Positions 44,795-51,881 of a stretch of DNA of 51,881 bases are shown here, piece by piece (position 1 is the stretch's first letter; every line of letters starts with the position of its first letter). Source of the DNA: a virus. Under the pieces are notes generated by a model, which was not told the origin of the DNA, searched no databases, and worked only from the letters and a program-made list of their open reading frames with translations. Both the position numbers and the translations under genes were made by a program. The stretch covers positions 1 to 51,881 of IMG/VR virus record IMGVR_UViG_3300043446_001974; one strand, written 5' to 3'.

Positions 44795-45478
44795 ATGGCC
44801 AAAAGCAGTGCTAAAAAATTACGCAGTGTACAACCTAATAATGTTGTTCCCCTGGAAATAGGCTTTGAAAACGTAAAACCACTAAACTACATTCAAGGCG
44901 AATATTTACGGGCCATTCATGAAAATAGTATAATCTTTGGTATAGGTAGCGCAGGCACTGGCAAGACCTATATAGCAGCAACATATGCGGCTGGTGAATT
45001 ATTTCACCGCCGCGTTAAAAAGATTATATTAACTAGACCTAACATAGAAACTGGACGAGGATTAGGATTTCTACCAGGTACACTAGAAGAAAAATATGCA
45101 CCATACCTAGAACCATTTGACCAAATCTTTACCAATAGCCTAGGACGCGGATTCTATGAATATGCACTAAATAAAAATCAAATAATACCTAAACCGCTAG
45201 GATTTATGCGTGGAACTACTTTTGAAGATTGCGTAGTCTTACTCGACGAAGCACAAAATGCTACTAGGGATGAGATGAAAATGATCTTGTCACGCATTGG
45301 AAAAAATTGTAAAATAATAGTTAGTGGCGATCAAGAGCAAAGCGATATTAGCAACAGCGGACTTCTAGACGCCACCCAACGACTTGAGGGTATTGAGGAT
45401 ATTAGTGTTGTTCGTTTTCGTGATGAAGATATTGTTCGCAGTAAACTATGTAAACAAATAATTTTAGCATATAAGTAA
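44795..45478 (+). CDS. phoH: PhoH-like ATPase
   Basis: A 227-residue P-loop ATPase of the PhoH family, often carried by aquatic phages. Walker A is GSAGTGKT (51-58), followed by the family's ILTRPNIETGRGLGFLPG (79-95), Walker B VVLLDEAQN (147-155) and the sensor-like IIVSGDQEQSD. It is the single-domain, short form without the PIN domain of bacterial PhoH2. The biochemical role in phages (RNA metabolism or phosphate stress are proposed) is not settled. AGGAT precedes ATG 44795. It is followed by a small membrane protein and the cyclase in the same direction. Confidence 0.9.
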   Translation: MAKSSAKKLRSVQPNNVVPLEIGFENVKPLNYIQGEYLRAIHENSIIFGIGSAGTGKTYIAATYAAGELFHRRVKKIILTRPNIETGRGLGFLPGTLEEKYAPYLEPFDQIFTNSLGRGFYEYALNKNQIIPKPLGFMRGTTFEDCVVLLDEAQNATRDEMKMILSRIGKNCKIIVSGDQEQSDISNSGLLDATQRLEGIEDISVVRFRDEDIVRSKLCKQIILAYK

Positions 45479-45488
45479 AGGAACAGCT

Positions 45489-45677
45489 ATGGAAACTGTT
45501 ACAGATGCCGTAGGTAAATTATGGTTTTTAGGTGCTGGAATAGTTGCCATAGCTGCCTATGCTGTTACAATCAAAGTTAGATTAGACTACTTAGAAAAAA
45601 ATTATGACCGACAAATTACTGCACTTTGGGATCAAGTTAATAAACTCGTAAAAGACGTAAAACAGCATGGAAACTAA
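45489..45677 (+). CDS. Small membrane protein upstream of the cyclase
   Basis: A 62-residue protein with one membrane segment (LWFLGAGIVAIAAYAVTIKV, ~11-30) and a short helix (RLDYLEKNYDRQITALWDQVNKL). AGGAACAGCT lies before ATG 45489. It overlaps the cyclase gene by 11 bases, suggesting translational coupling. The helix could tether a partner to the membrane. No family recognised. Confidence 0.5.
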   Translation: METVTDAVGKLWFLGAGIVAIAAYAVTIKVRLDYLEKNYDRQITALWDQVNKLVKDVKQHGN

Positions 45678-46896
45678 GTTAGCCACAATAATTTGCAGTG
45701 ATGTTATTGGTTACAGCACACAAATGCAGCACGATGAAGCAGGTACATTGGCTAAACTAGACGCTTGTCGTGCAGTTATTGACCCACTAATAGGGGTGTA
45801 TAAAGGCAGATTATTTAACACAGGCGGAGATAGTGTACTCATAGAGTTTGCCAGTGCAGTTGATGCTGTGCGCTTTGGCACTGAAATGCAGCATAGAATA
45901 CAAAAGCTAAATAATGGATTACGTTGGCGTGTAGGTATGCATGTAGGTGAAGTATGGATTTATGGTACTAACTTAATGGGTGACGCAGTTAATCTAGCTG
46001 CTCGTACTGAAAGCTTAGCTGACTATGGCGGAGTAACAGTTACTGACGCCGTATACAGACTAGTTAATTCAAAAATAAAAGACCTTAAATTTATTAGTCG
46101 CGGTGTTCAAGAATTTAAGAATGTAGAGCCTATGGAGATCTGGAGTGTTGATATACCAGGTTGCGAGCCTAATCCACACTTAAATAAAACAACAAAAAAG
46201 CCTACGACAACTACTAAAAGTCATAATGAGTTAATTAGTGCAGTAGTTAATGATCAAGCAGCAAGAAATCGTACATTAAATGATGCTATAACTTTTAAAC
46301 ATGATGGTAGGTATGATGCGGCCACACGAGTATTAATGTGGAGAACCTATAAAGGTGACCAAAAAGCACTAGATGAATTAGTAAACCTACTACAAAAAGA
46401 CGCTGTGCCTCAGCAACTTAAACCATACGTTTATGCTGTTTTTAGAGAAATACACCAAAAAGTAACTAGCGATGTTGCACTAAAAATAGTAGAGCTAGTT
46501 AAGTCAGACAGTCACAGTCTAGCTATGCAATTTTTGCGACATGCTGCTAGGGTTAATGAACTGGCAAGTCAAAAATTGGCTGCTATGGTTTTTGACGACC
46601 CACTAAGCAGTCAAAGTGAGATAGAAGGTGTTATAGGAGATCTCAAAGAAAGTGCTATGAAACGTAACGTGCCTGCTATGTTAAATCTAGCAAAATACTA
46701 TACACAAACAGGTGATAAGAAAAACGCATTTCGTTGGTTATACGCAGCCCGTGCACAACATAATAGTGAGGCACAGAAATTATTAGAAGAACTTAACAAG
46801 ACTATAAGTAGGAGTGATTTTAATAATTATAAAACTGATGCAGATGCACTAGTTGACGAAATCAAGTTTATTGATGATAATCGTATGAGACAATAG
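45667..46896 (+). CDS. Class III nucleotidyl cyclase with C-terminal helical-repeat domain
   Basis: A 409-residue protein. Residues 1-165 are a class III cyclase domain of the type common in Proteobacteria: metal ligands Asp12 (ICSDVIGYS) and Asp55 (NTGGDSVLIEF), transition-state Asn109 and Arg113 (DAVNLAARTE). It should therefore be catalytically competent as a dimer. At the two positions that select adenine (Lys and Asp in adenylyl cyclases) it has Asn51 and Asn102, so the product cannot be named from sequence; similar residues occur, from memory, in a bacterial subfamily. Residues ~190-409 are helical repeats, the clearest unit being YYTQTGDKKNAFRWLYAA, Sel1-like. No membrane segment. Likely coupled to the small membrane protein before it. 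Cyclases are very unusual in phages. Confidence 0.82.
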   Translation: METKLATIICSDVIGYSTQMQHDEAGTLAKLDACRAVIDPLIGVYKGRLFNTGGDSVLIEFASAVDAVRFGTEMQHRIQKLNNGLRWRVGMHVGEVWIYGTNLMGDAVNLAARTESLADYGGVTVTDAVYRLVNSKIKDLKFISRGVQEFKNVEPMEIWSVDIPGCEPNPHLNKTTKKPTTTTKSHNELISAVVNDQAARNRTLNDAITFKHDGRYDAATRVLMWRTYKGDQKALDELVNLLQKDAVPQQLKPYVYAVFREIHQKVTSDVALKIVELVKSDSHSLAMQFLRHAARVNELASQKLAAMVFDDPLSSQSEIEGVIGDLKESAMKRNVPAMLNLAKYYTQTGDKKNAFRWLYAARAQHNSEAQKLLEELNKTISRSDFNNYKTDADALVDEIKFIDDNRMRQ

Positions 46897-46904
46897 GAAT
46901 TGTA

Positions 46905-47540
46905 ATGGCTAAAACATATAAACCAACAAGTGGTATGGCTAGTGCTGCCAGGCGAGCACTAAAATGGAAAAGCGAAGGAAAAGCTGGTGGTACACTAGTT
47001 GGCTTAGCCAGAGCTAATCAACTAAAAGATCGTGACCCACTAAGTGCAAGTGTAGTCCTACGCATGTACAGCTTTTTTAGTCGTCATGAGGTAGATAAAC
47101 GTGCTACTGGTTTTAACAGCGGTGAAGAAGGATTTCCCAGCAAAGGCCGTGTCGCTTGGGATCTTTGGGGTGGGGATGGTGGTTATAGCTGGAGTAGTGC
47201 TAAACGCAATCAAATCATGCGTGATCGTGAAGGTAAAGCACTACAATTAGTAAAGCTAACTGAAAAAGGTATGATCAGTGAACCATTGCGTATGATGGCA
47301 GCACAAGTGCTGGAAGATTATGCTAATCAAAATATCAGCGAAGACCTAGAAGCATTTGGTCAGTTTATGTATCATGCGGAACTGTTGCGTAACGATCACT
47401 TAGATATTTACCTGTTAGATCTATACCGTGTAGAACAACCTTATCGTGATATACTAGTTGAAGTATTTCACGAATTAGACAATATGCACGATCCTAATAA
47501 TGTAGACGAAGAAGATAGTAACCTGGATACACCAGTATAA
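46905..47540 (+). CDS. Conserved phage protein with SRHEVDK / GRVAWDLWGGD motif
   Basis: A 211-residue protein. The first half holds MASAARRALKWKSEGKAGG, then YSFFSRHEVDKRATGFNSGE and GRVAWDLWGGDGGYSW, a motif block I have seen in phage proteins of unknown function, some next to structural or protease genes. The acidic, invariant-looking His/Glu/Asp residues could form a metal or catalytic site. The second half is helical (EPLRMMAAQVLEDYA, FGQFMYHAELLRND). AGGAATTGTA precedes ATG 46905. No membrane segment. Function not known to me. Confidence 0.6.
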   Translation: MAKTYKPTSGMASAARRALKWKSEGKAGGTLVGLARANQLKDRDPLSASVVLRMYSFFSRHEVDKRATGFNSGEEGFPSKGRVAWDLWGGDGGYSWSSAKRNQIMRDREGKALQLVKLTEKGMISEPLRMMAAQVLEDYANQNISEDLEAFGQFMYHAELLRNDHLDIYLLDLYRVEQPYRDILVEVFHELDNMHDPNNVDEEDSNLDTPV

Positions 47541-47588
47541 TACGTTTTGAGATCGAATTAATAAATTATTAAAAAATAATGCTAATTT

Positions 47589-48389
47589 ATGAGTAGTGAA
47601 ATTAAAGATACAAGTTTGGTCATACAAACTGTATACAAACCAGAAGAAAATCTTGATTATATTAAAGATTGGTTAGTACATCATACAGCTATTGGGGTCA
47701 AACACTTTTATCTTTATGATAACGGTGGTGCGCATAATTATCCGGATCCTGATTACAATGTACCTTTACATTTAAACAAACACGGTACAGAATTTAAATA
47801 TACCGTAGAACAGGCCAGAGAACTTGAAGCAAAAATTCTTAGGAATTTTCCAGTAACTAAAATTATGTGGCAAAATAGAGATGCTAATGGTCAATTAATG
47901 TACAATCAACCAGAATCAATTGTACATTTTAAAAATATAGTAAATACTGGCTTGTGTGCTTTTATTGATATTGATGAATTTATTATCAAACGAGAAGATT
48001 TTAGGCCTTGTAGACTATATCAAAGAAAGTTTAAATCTCGAGTTTATTATAATAGTGTGTATGATTGTCGCGATGTGTGGGACATTGAAGATGCTAGTAA
48101 ATGGGGGCCAAAAGTAATTTTAGATATGGCTAATTTTCCTATTTTTACTCCAGGCTTACACGCACATGACATACATTTTAGATATTTAGATTTGCCTATA
48201 TCACAATCGTGGTTTAATCATTACAACCACACACTAAAAACACATTGGTATTTGTTGAATGTACAAAAAAATGACCACAATTTAGGTCCAATGATACAAA
48301 ATATTAAAGATACTACTGATACTACAGATATAGAAAAACATTTTAATTCTATATTTTGCCAAATAAATGATACAGGACTTATTAATTGA
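47589..48389 (+). CDS. Glycosyltransferase, GT92/GT2-like
   Basis: A 266-residue enzyme. The opening (SLVIQTVYKPEENLDYIKDWLVHHTAIGV, here shortened to IQTVYKPEENLDYIKDWL) and HFYLYDNGG are the start of the DUF23/GT92-like family; the metal site is Asp127/Asp129 in AFIDIDEFI. A HDIHFRYLDL segment with several His and a WFNHYNH segment follow, as in that family. No Shine-Dalgarno sequence is visible before ATG 47589. It ends in a four-base overlap (TTGA) with the next GT gene. Confidence 0.75.
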   Translation: MSSEIKDTSLVIQTVYKPEENLDYIKDWLVHHTAIGVKHFYLYDNGGAHNYPDPDYNVPLHLNKHGTEFKYTVEQARELEAKILRNFPVTKIMWQNRDANGQLMYNQPESIVHFKNIVNTGLCAFIDIDEFIIKREDFRPCRLYQRKFKSRVYYNSVYDCRDVWDIEDASKWGPKVILDMANFPIFTPGLHAHDIHFRYLDLPISQSWFNHYNHTLKTHWYLLNVQKNDHNLGPMIQNIKDTTDTTDIEKHFNSIFCQINDTGLIN

Positions 48390-49165
48390 AAGAAATAGCT
48401 AACTTTTTCTGGCATGGCGATTTAACTCTGTATGAGTATAAATGTATTGAGTCGTTTGTTAAACATAACTTTATTGTTAATGTTTGGTCTTATTCTGATT
48501 TAGAATTGCCTGCTGGTGCTAACTTATGTAATGCTGAAGAAATATTACCCAAAGATCATTTAACTAAATATAAACAAAAACATTTTTTAGACGTTAATAC
48601 ACCTGATGGAGTAGAATATACTAGTTTGGCAGCATTTTCTGATGCATTTAGATTTACTTTACTAAATATACAACCTGGTTGGTGGTTTGATTGTGATGTT
48701 TTTTGTTTAAAAGATCAAAATAATTTTAGCGAATTAAAAACCAATAAAAACATAGTTGCAGGCTTGATGTATAATTCTAAAGATAATGTATTTGACTGTG
48801 GTTGTGGAGTAATTTATTTTAAGGACCAAACAGTTAGTCAATTATTTTATGATGAATTACAAGCAAGGTGTATACAAAACAATTACATTTTTTCTGGCTG
48901 GGCCCATATTGGACCACATTTAATACATACTGTAATTAAAGAAAATAACTTTGTTAAAGAACTTTTTCCCGAAGAATATTTTTATGCGATAACTTGGACA
49001 GATTTAGATTTAATTATTAATCCTGCTCGTATTTTAGAAGCAAAAGAACAAATAAAAAACGCATATTGCCTTCACCTGTGGAATAGCCAACTATCACAAG
49101 TTTATAATATAAAACATTCCCGACCTGAAGACAATCTTCTAGCGGAACTTTTCTTTAAAAATTAA
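48386..49165 (+). CDS. Glycosyltransferase with DXD motif (capsule type)
   Basis: A 259-residue enzyme starting at TTG 48386. IANFFWHGDLTLYEYKCIESF at the N-terminus (WHG-x-x-L), AAFSDAFRFTLL and PGWWFDCDVFCLK with Asp102/Asp104 match the Gly_transf_sug / capsular polysaccharide family. A short C-rich stretch (FDCGCGVIYF) and a late HLWNSQ match the family's acceptor region. The rare start overlapping the previous stop suggests coupled translation. No membrane segment. Confidence 0.75.
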   Translation: MKEIANFFWHGDLTLYEYKCIESFVKHNFIVNVWSYSDLELPAGANLCNAEEILPKDHLTKYKQKHFLDVNTPDGVEYTSLAAFSDAFRFTLLNIQPGWWFDCDVFCLKDQNNFSELKTNKNIVAGLMYNSKDNVFDCGCGVIYFKDQTVSQLFYDELQARCIQNNYIFSGWAHIGPHLIHTVIKENNFVKELFPEEYFYAITWTDLDLIINPARILEAKEQIKNAYCLHLWNSQLSQVYNIKHSRPEDNLLAELFFKN

Positions 49166-49183
49166 TAAATAACAATAAATATA

Positions 49184-50032
49184 ATGAAATTTGATACTAA
49201 AAAGATTTTAATCACAGGTAGTTCGGGTTATATTGGCTCTCATTTAACAAAAATATTAATAGATAATAATAATATAACGGTTGATGGTTTAGATAACCGA
49301 CAACCTTTAATTCCAGTAACTAATTTTTTTAATCAGAACATAATAGAAGATACAAATTGGAATATTAATGAAGAGTATGATTGTGTTATCCATCTTGCAG
49401 CAGAGGTTTCTGTTGGAAGAAGTGTGGAAACACCTCTATTATATTATAAAACAAATATTTTAGGAACACTAAATGTTCTTAAAAAAATAAAAACCAAAAG
49501 ATTAGTTATAGCATCGACTGGTGCGGCAGACGGATTAAAAAGTCCTTATGGAATAAGTAAACGCGCCATGGAAGATATTGTTTTTGAATATTGTAAAGAC
49601 AGCAATTTACCATTTACTATCTTTAGATTTTATAATGTTATAGGTAGTGATAATATTCAACCTACAAATCCAGATGGTTTATTTGCTTCATTAATTCAAG
49701 CAACAAAAACCGGAAAATTTATAATTTTTGGTAATGATTATAACACTATTGATGGAACTTGTATCCGTGATTATTCACATGTTAACGAAATATGTAATGC
49801 CATTATACAAGCTATTTACGAATCTACAAATAAAGTTGAAAATTTAGGGCACGGCATTGGAACAAGTGTTAAAGAAATTGTAAAATTATTTAAAAAGGTT
49901 AATAAATCTAATTTTACAATTATATATGGTCCAAGACGCAACGGAGATATAGAAGTCAGCGTTTTAGAAAATCCGTCAAGATTTATGAAAAAAATGTATT
50001 CAATGGAAGAACTTTTAAAGGTAAAATTGTGA
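49184..50032 (+). CDS. NAD-dependent sugar epimerase/dehydratase (extended SDR)
   Basis: A 282-residue nucleotide-sugar enzyme. The Rossmann motif ITGSSGYIGSH (Gly12, Gly15, Gly18), YDCVIHLAAEVSVGRSVE, and the catalytic SPYGISK with Tyr122 and Lys126 after a Ser/Thr pair at 111-112 identify the UDP-glucose 4-epimerase-like group. It would make the activated sugar used by the two upstream transferases. The C-terminal half (ENLGHGIGTSVKEIVKLF, GPRRNGDIEVSV) matches galE-type enzymes, but it is ~50 residues shorter than typical GalE, so the exact reaction is open. No Shine-Dalgarno before ATG 49184; four-base overlap with the next gene. Confidence 0.8.
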   Translation: MKFDTKKILITGSSGYIGSHLTKILIDNNNITVDGLDNRQPLIPVTNFFNQNIIEDTNWNINEEYDCVIHLAAEVSVGRSVETPLLYYKTNILGTLNVLKKIKTKRLVIASTGAADGLKSPYGISKRAMEDIVFEYCKDSNLPFTIFRFYNVIGSDNIQPTNPDGLFASLIQATKTGKFIIFGNDYNTIDGTCIRDYSHVNEICNAIIQAIYESTNKVENLGHGIGTSVKEIVKLFKKVNKSNFTIIYGPRRNGDIEVSVLENPSRFMKKMYSMEELLKVKL

Positions 50033-50649
50033 AAAATGTATTAAAACAAACTTGGTGGGACGATAATTTAAATTCTAAAATGGATACGTTTTTGAATTGG
50101 ATTGGATCATCTGATGCCGAATCTAAGGTTTATTTTAGAAATTTTTTAAAAACTAATAAAATTACTTTTGATAAATGTTTAGACGTTGGTTGTGGGCCAG
50201 CAACTGAATTTTTTGGTTTTAAAAATGATAACATCAACATAGAATATACAGGCGTTGATTCAAGTTTAGTGCTTAACGAGATTAATATTAAAAAAAGTAT
50301 TCCAATGATTCAGGCAGAAGGACATTCAATTCCTGTTGATAATAATTCCTATGATTTAGTGTTTTCAAGACACGTATTAGAGCATCAGTTAGCATTTGAG
50401 CCTATTTTAGAAGAAATGATTCGAGTTTCTTCAAATTTAGCAACACACATATTTTTTATAAAACCAACTGATCTTCCTCAAGAATTTGTTGGGATAGAAT
50501 TGCAACAAGAGAATTTGTACCACAATAGATATAACATTAAAGATATTGAAAATTTTTTAATGTCTAATAAAAAAGTTAAGAGCTTTGAGTGGAGAGAAAT
50601 TAACGAGTTAGAAAATATTTTACTGGTATGGGTTAAAAATGGTGGATAA
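50029..50649 (+). CDS. SAM-dependent methyltransferase
   Basis: A 206-residue class I methyltransferase starting at GTG 50029. Motif I is CLDVGCGPATEFFGF (Asp52, Gly54, Gly56), an acidic YTGVDSS strand follows, and YDLVFSRHVLEHQ is the usual motif of the methyltransferase-11 type. As the last gene of a sugar cassette it probably methylates a sugar or the glycan, though a small-molecule target cannot be excluded. It overlaps the epimerase by GTGA. A short remnant-like frame follows. Confidence 0.8.
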   Translation: MKNVLKQTWWDDNLNSKMDTFLNWIGSSDAESKVYFRNFLKTNKITFDKCLDVGCGPATEFFGFKNDNINIEYTGVDSSLVLNEINIKKSIPMIQAEGHSIPVDNNSYDLVFSRHVLEHQLAFEPILEEMIRVSSNLATHIFFIKPTDLPQEFVGIELQQENLYHNRYNIKDIENFLMSNKKVKSFEWREINELENILLVWVKNGG

Positions 50650-50743
50650 AAACTTTTTTAATCAATATGTTGAAGTGGGCTCAGTCTACAAGTGGTTCCA
50701 AAACAAAGAAAATCTAATATTTAACGTGCCAAAATTTTATTAG
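50642..50743 (+). pseudogene. 33-residue frame after the sugar cassette, possible gene remnant
   Basis: GTG 50642 overlaps the methyltransferase stop and gives DKNFFNQYVEVGSVYKWF followed by QNKENLIFNVPKFY and a stop. The coupled start looks like that of the preceding genes, but the product is too short for an enzyme. It may be the head of a lost sugar-gene, or not translated. Confidence 0.3.
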
Positions 50744-50816
50744 AATAGGAATCTAAAATTGTATTAAATCAAAGCCTTGCCAAAACAATCGACTATTTTA
50801 GAACTATAATATAAAT

Positions 50817-50852
50817 AAAAAAGCCCAGTAGAGCAATCTACTGGGCTTTTTT
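50817..50852. terminator. Bidirectional intrinsic terminator
   Basis: AAAAAAGCCCAGTAGA (50817-50832) pairs fully with TCTACTGGGCTTTTTT (50837-50852) around a GCAA loop, a stable GNRA tetraloop. Both strands end in a U-run, so it stops the rightward sugar operon and the leftward nrdJ operon that meet here. Confidence 0.9.
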
Positions 50853-50853
50853 G

Positions 50854-51039
50854 TTATTTAACAATTTCTAAATTAGGAGTAGTAGTCTCACCATCTGATT
50901 GTGGCAGTTGTGGCTGCGCTTGTTCTTGCATCTTTTTAATTAATGGATTAGCAATTTTTGCTGGAAGTTCTTGTAAACCTGCTAAAATTGCGTTTGCTTC
51001 TGCAAATGTAAAGGTAAAATTTAATTCTATATTTTCCAT
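50854..51039 (-). CDS. Small conserved phage protein downstream of nrdJ
   Basis: A 61-residue protein. The N-terminus (ENIELNFTFTFAEANAILAGLQELPAKIANPLIKKMQ, of which NAILAGLQELPAK is the core) looks like small conserved proteins of aquatic phages with an NLIL-x-x-L-x-x-LP-x-K pattern; the tail is Gln/Pro-rich. ATG 51039 lies six bases after the nrdJ stop with no Shine-Dalgarno sequence, so reinitiation is likely. Its stop lies next to the terminator. Function unknown. Confidence 0.6.
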   Translation of the reverse strand: MENIELNFTFTFAEANAILAGLQELPAKIANPLIKKMQEQAQPQLPQSDGETTTPNLEIVK

Positions 51040-51045
51040 ATTAAT

Positions 51046-51881
51046 TTATTTTATAGGGCATGCGCCTGTTGAACAATCATCACCAATAATTTCATCAAAA
51101 CTGTTGGCACTTTCTAGGTTAATTGGTTTTAAATTATAAACGTAATCTTTGAATGTTTGCTCATCTACAACTTCTTGTGGAAGATATAAATAGCCTAAAT
51201 CTTGAGCTGTTTTAGTAGGATCAGTTCTATATATAAAACTAACACCTACATAACAATCCCAGTTGTTTAACAACCAGTCAATAATTTCTGATACTTCATT
51301 AGGATCGTAACTAATAGTTACACTAGTATTTTGTTGAGTCCAGCTAGTTTGTAGCAATTTATACCTATCTAGCTGTTGTACTGCACTTTCCAAGTTTACT
51401 TCTTTACCATTCTCTTTATGAAACGGCACATCTTTCCACTCTACCGGAAATGTTACTAGCACACCAGTAGGATCGGTAGGATGATTAATTACTTTGTAAT
51501 TAGCATCACGTAATAGCGGAATCATAGGGTCATAAGTACTAAATTGTACATTGTTGAAAATGTACTTGCCTAGTGGCTTATGTACGCCTTCAGTGCAATC
51601 CATGATCTTACTTAGTGTTCCGCTCGGTTTAACGCAAGTAACATTCTTAGGACGTGGTAATCCTAGTTCATCTGCCATACTAGTAGCAGCAGCTGTAGCT
51701 GTGCGCTTAAGATATTCATAGTCATAACTATTCATATCAGGACGCATAGCAATGCCTGTTAAACCAACCCCGCAGAGACGTAGGAAATAGTTGTTAAGGT
51801 GCCATGCTTCTTGTAAGATCCCGTCTTTAAGGTTAACACAGGTTTGACGATAATTTGCCCTGGCAGCCAGTCTGATCGCAT
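51046..51881 (-). CDS. nrdJ: Adenosylcobalamin-dependent ribonucleotide reductase, C-terminal part (5' end outside window)
   Basis: Class II reductase that converts ribonucleotides to deoxyribonucleotides using vitamin B12, independent of oxygen. The visible 277 codons hold NYRQTCVNLKDGIL, LRLCGVGLTGIAMRPDM, NVTCVKPSGTLSKIMDCTEG, the SWTQQNTSVTISYDP stretch and the C-terminal redox pair in DDCSTGACP. These match the NrdJ family common in aquatic phages. The frame is open to the right edge, so it is a larger gene cut by the window. It is the only metabolic gene on the minus strand and marks the replication/nucleotide side of the genome. No intein or frameshift is seen in this part. Confidence 0.9.
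   Translation of the reverse strand, partial: AIRLAARANYRQTCVNLKDGILQEAWHLNNYFLRLCGVGLTGIAMRPDMNSYDYEYLKRTATAAATSMADELGLPRPKNVTCVKPSGTLSKIMDCTEGVHKPLGKYIFNNVQFSTYDPMIPLLRDANYKVINHPTDPTGVLVTFPVEWKDVPFHKENGKEVNLESAVQQLDRYKLLQTSWTQQNTSVTISYDPNEVSEIIDWLLNNWDCYVGVSFIYRTDPTKTAQDLGYLYLPQEVVDEQTFKDYVYNLKPINLESANSFDEIIGDDCSTGACPIK

Noticed and set aside
47547-47575. Promoter before the second sugar cassette (TTGAGA with an AT-rich -10)
   Set aside because: The -10 candidates are poor (TAAAAA) and the region is AT-rich, so such matches are expected by chance; it remains possible.

Overview
This window is part of the genome of a long-tailed (siphovirus-like) double-stranded DNA phage. The virion genes follow the lambda/HK97 order: protease/capsid, connector, neck, tail terminator, tail tube, frameshifted chaperone, tape measure, M-, L-, K/I/J-like tip, fibres. 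There is no integrase, repressor, tRNA or attachment site in view. The lysis set (spanin pair with a lipoprotein, GH19 endolysin) points to a Gram-negative host. The class III cyclase resembles those common in Proteobacteria, and the tail-fibre and accessory families recall uncultured aquatic phages, so an aquatic proteobacterial host is my inference. The DNA is AT-rich, and the tetranucleotide CTAG is strikingly common in the virion genes.

Layout. (1) 1-6864, head and tail tube: a prohead protease fused to the major capsid protein (open at the left edge), a gp6-like connector, an unusual 544-residue neck protein, a tail terminator, the major tail protein, and a G/GT chaperone pair with a canonical -1 slippery heptamer. 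(2) 6865-27432, tail shaft and tip: a terminator and a consensus sigma-70 promoter, then tape measure, M-like, L-like, a giant fused K-I-J protein, a second J-like/Ig-repeat protein of 1400 residues and an adhesin of 1801 residues. (3) 27433-35359, fibre block: a terminator and two promoter-like elements, a membrane/coiled-coil protein, and six small to medium fibre or tip proteins, the last with a delta-60-repeat propeller. (4) 35395-37601: two glycosyltransferase genes, one with two GT domains. (5) 37602-39108, lysis: its own promoter, i-spanin, o-spanin, GH19 endolysin. (6) 39133-46896, an envelope-directed block: a secreted Asn-repeat protein, a secreted 810-residue protein, a 35-residue membrane peptide, membrane/coiled-coil, lipoprotein, holin-like and secreted Lys-rich proteins, then PhoH, a small membrane protein and a class III nucleotidyl cyclase. 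(7) 46905-50649: a conserved phage protein, then a second sugar cassette (two glycosyltransferases, an epimerase, a methyltransferase). (8) 50817-51881: a bidirectional terminator and, on the minus strand, a small conserved protein and the C-terminal part of a B12-dependent ribonucleotide reductase, probably the edge of the replication/nucleotide module.

How the genes work together: blocks 1-3 build a virion with a long tail and an elaborate multi-domain receptor-binding tip. Block 5 releases it. Blocks 4 and 7 look able to make or modify a glycan, on the virion or on the host surface. Block 6 is the least understood: a run of exported or membrane proteins ending in a phage-encoded cyclase whose two substrate-specifying residues are both asparagine. 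It is the best candidate here for an undescribed function. All assignments come from reading motifs by eye; no database search was run.
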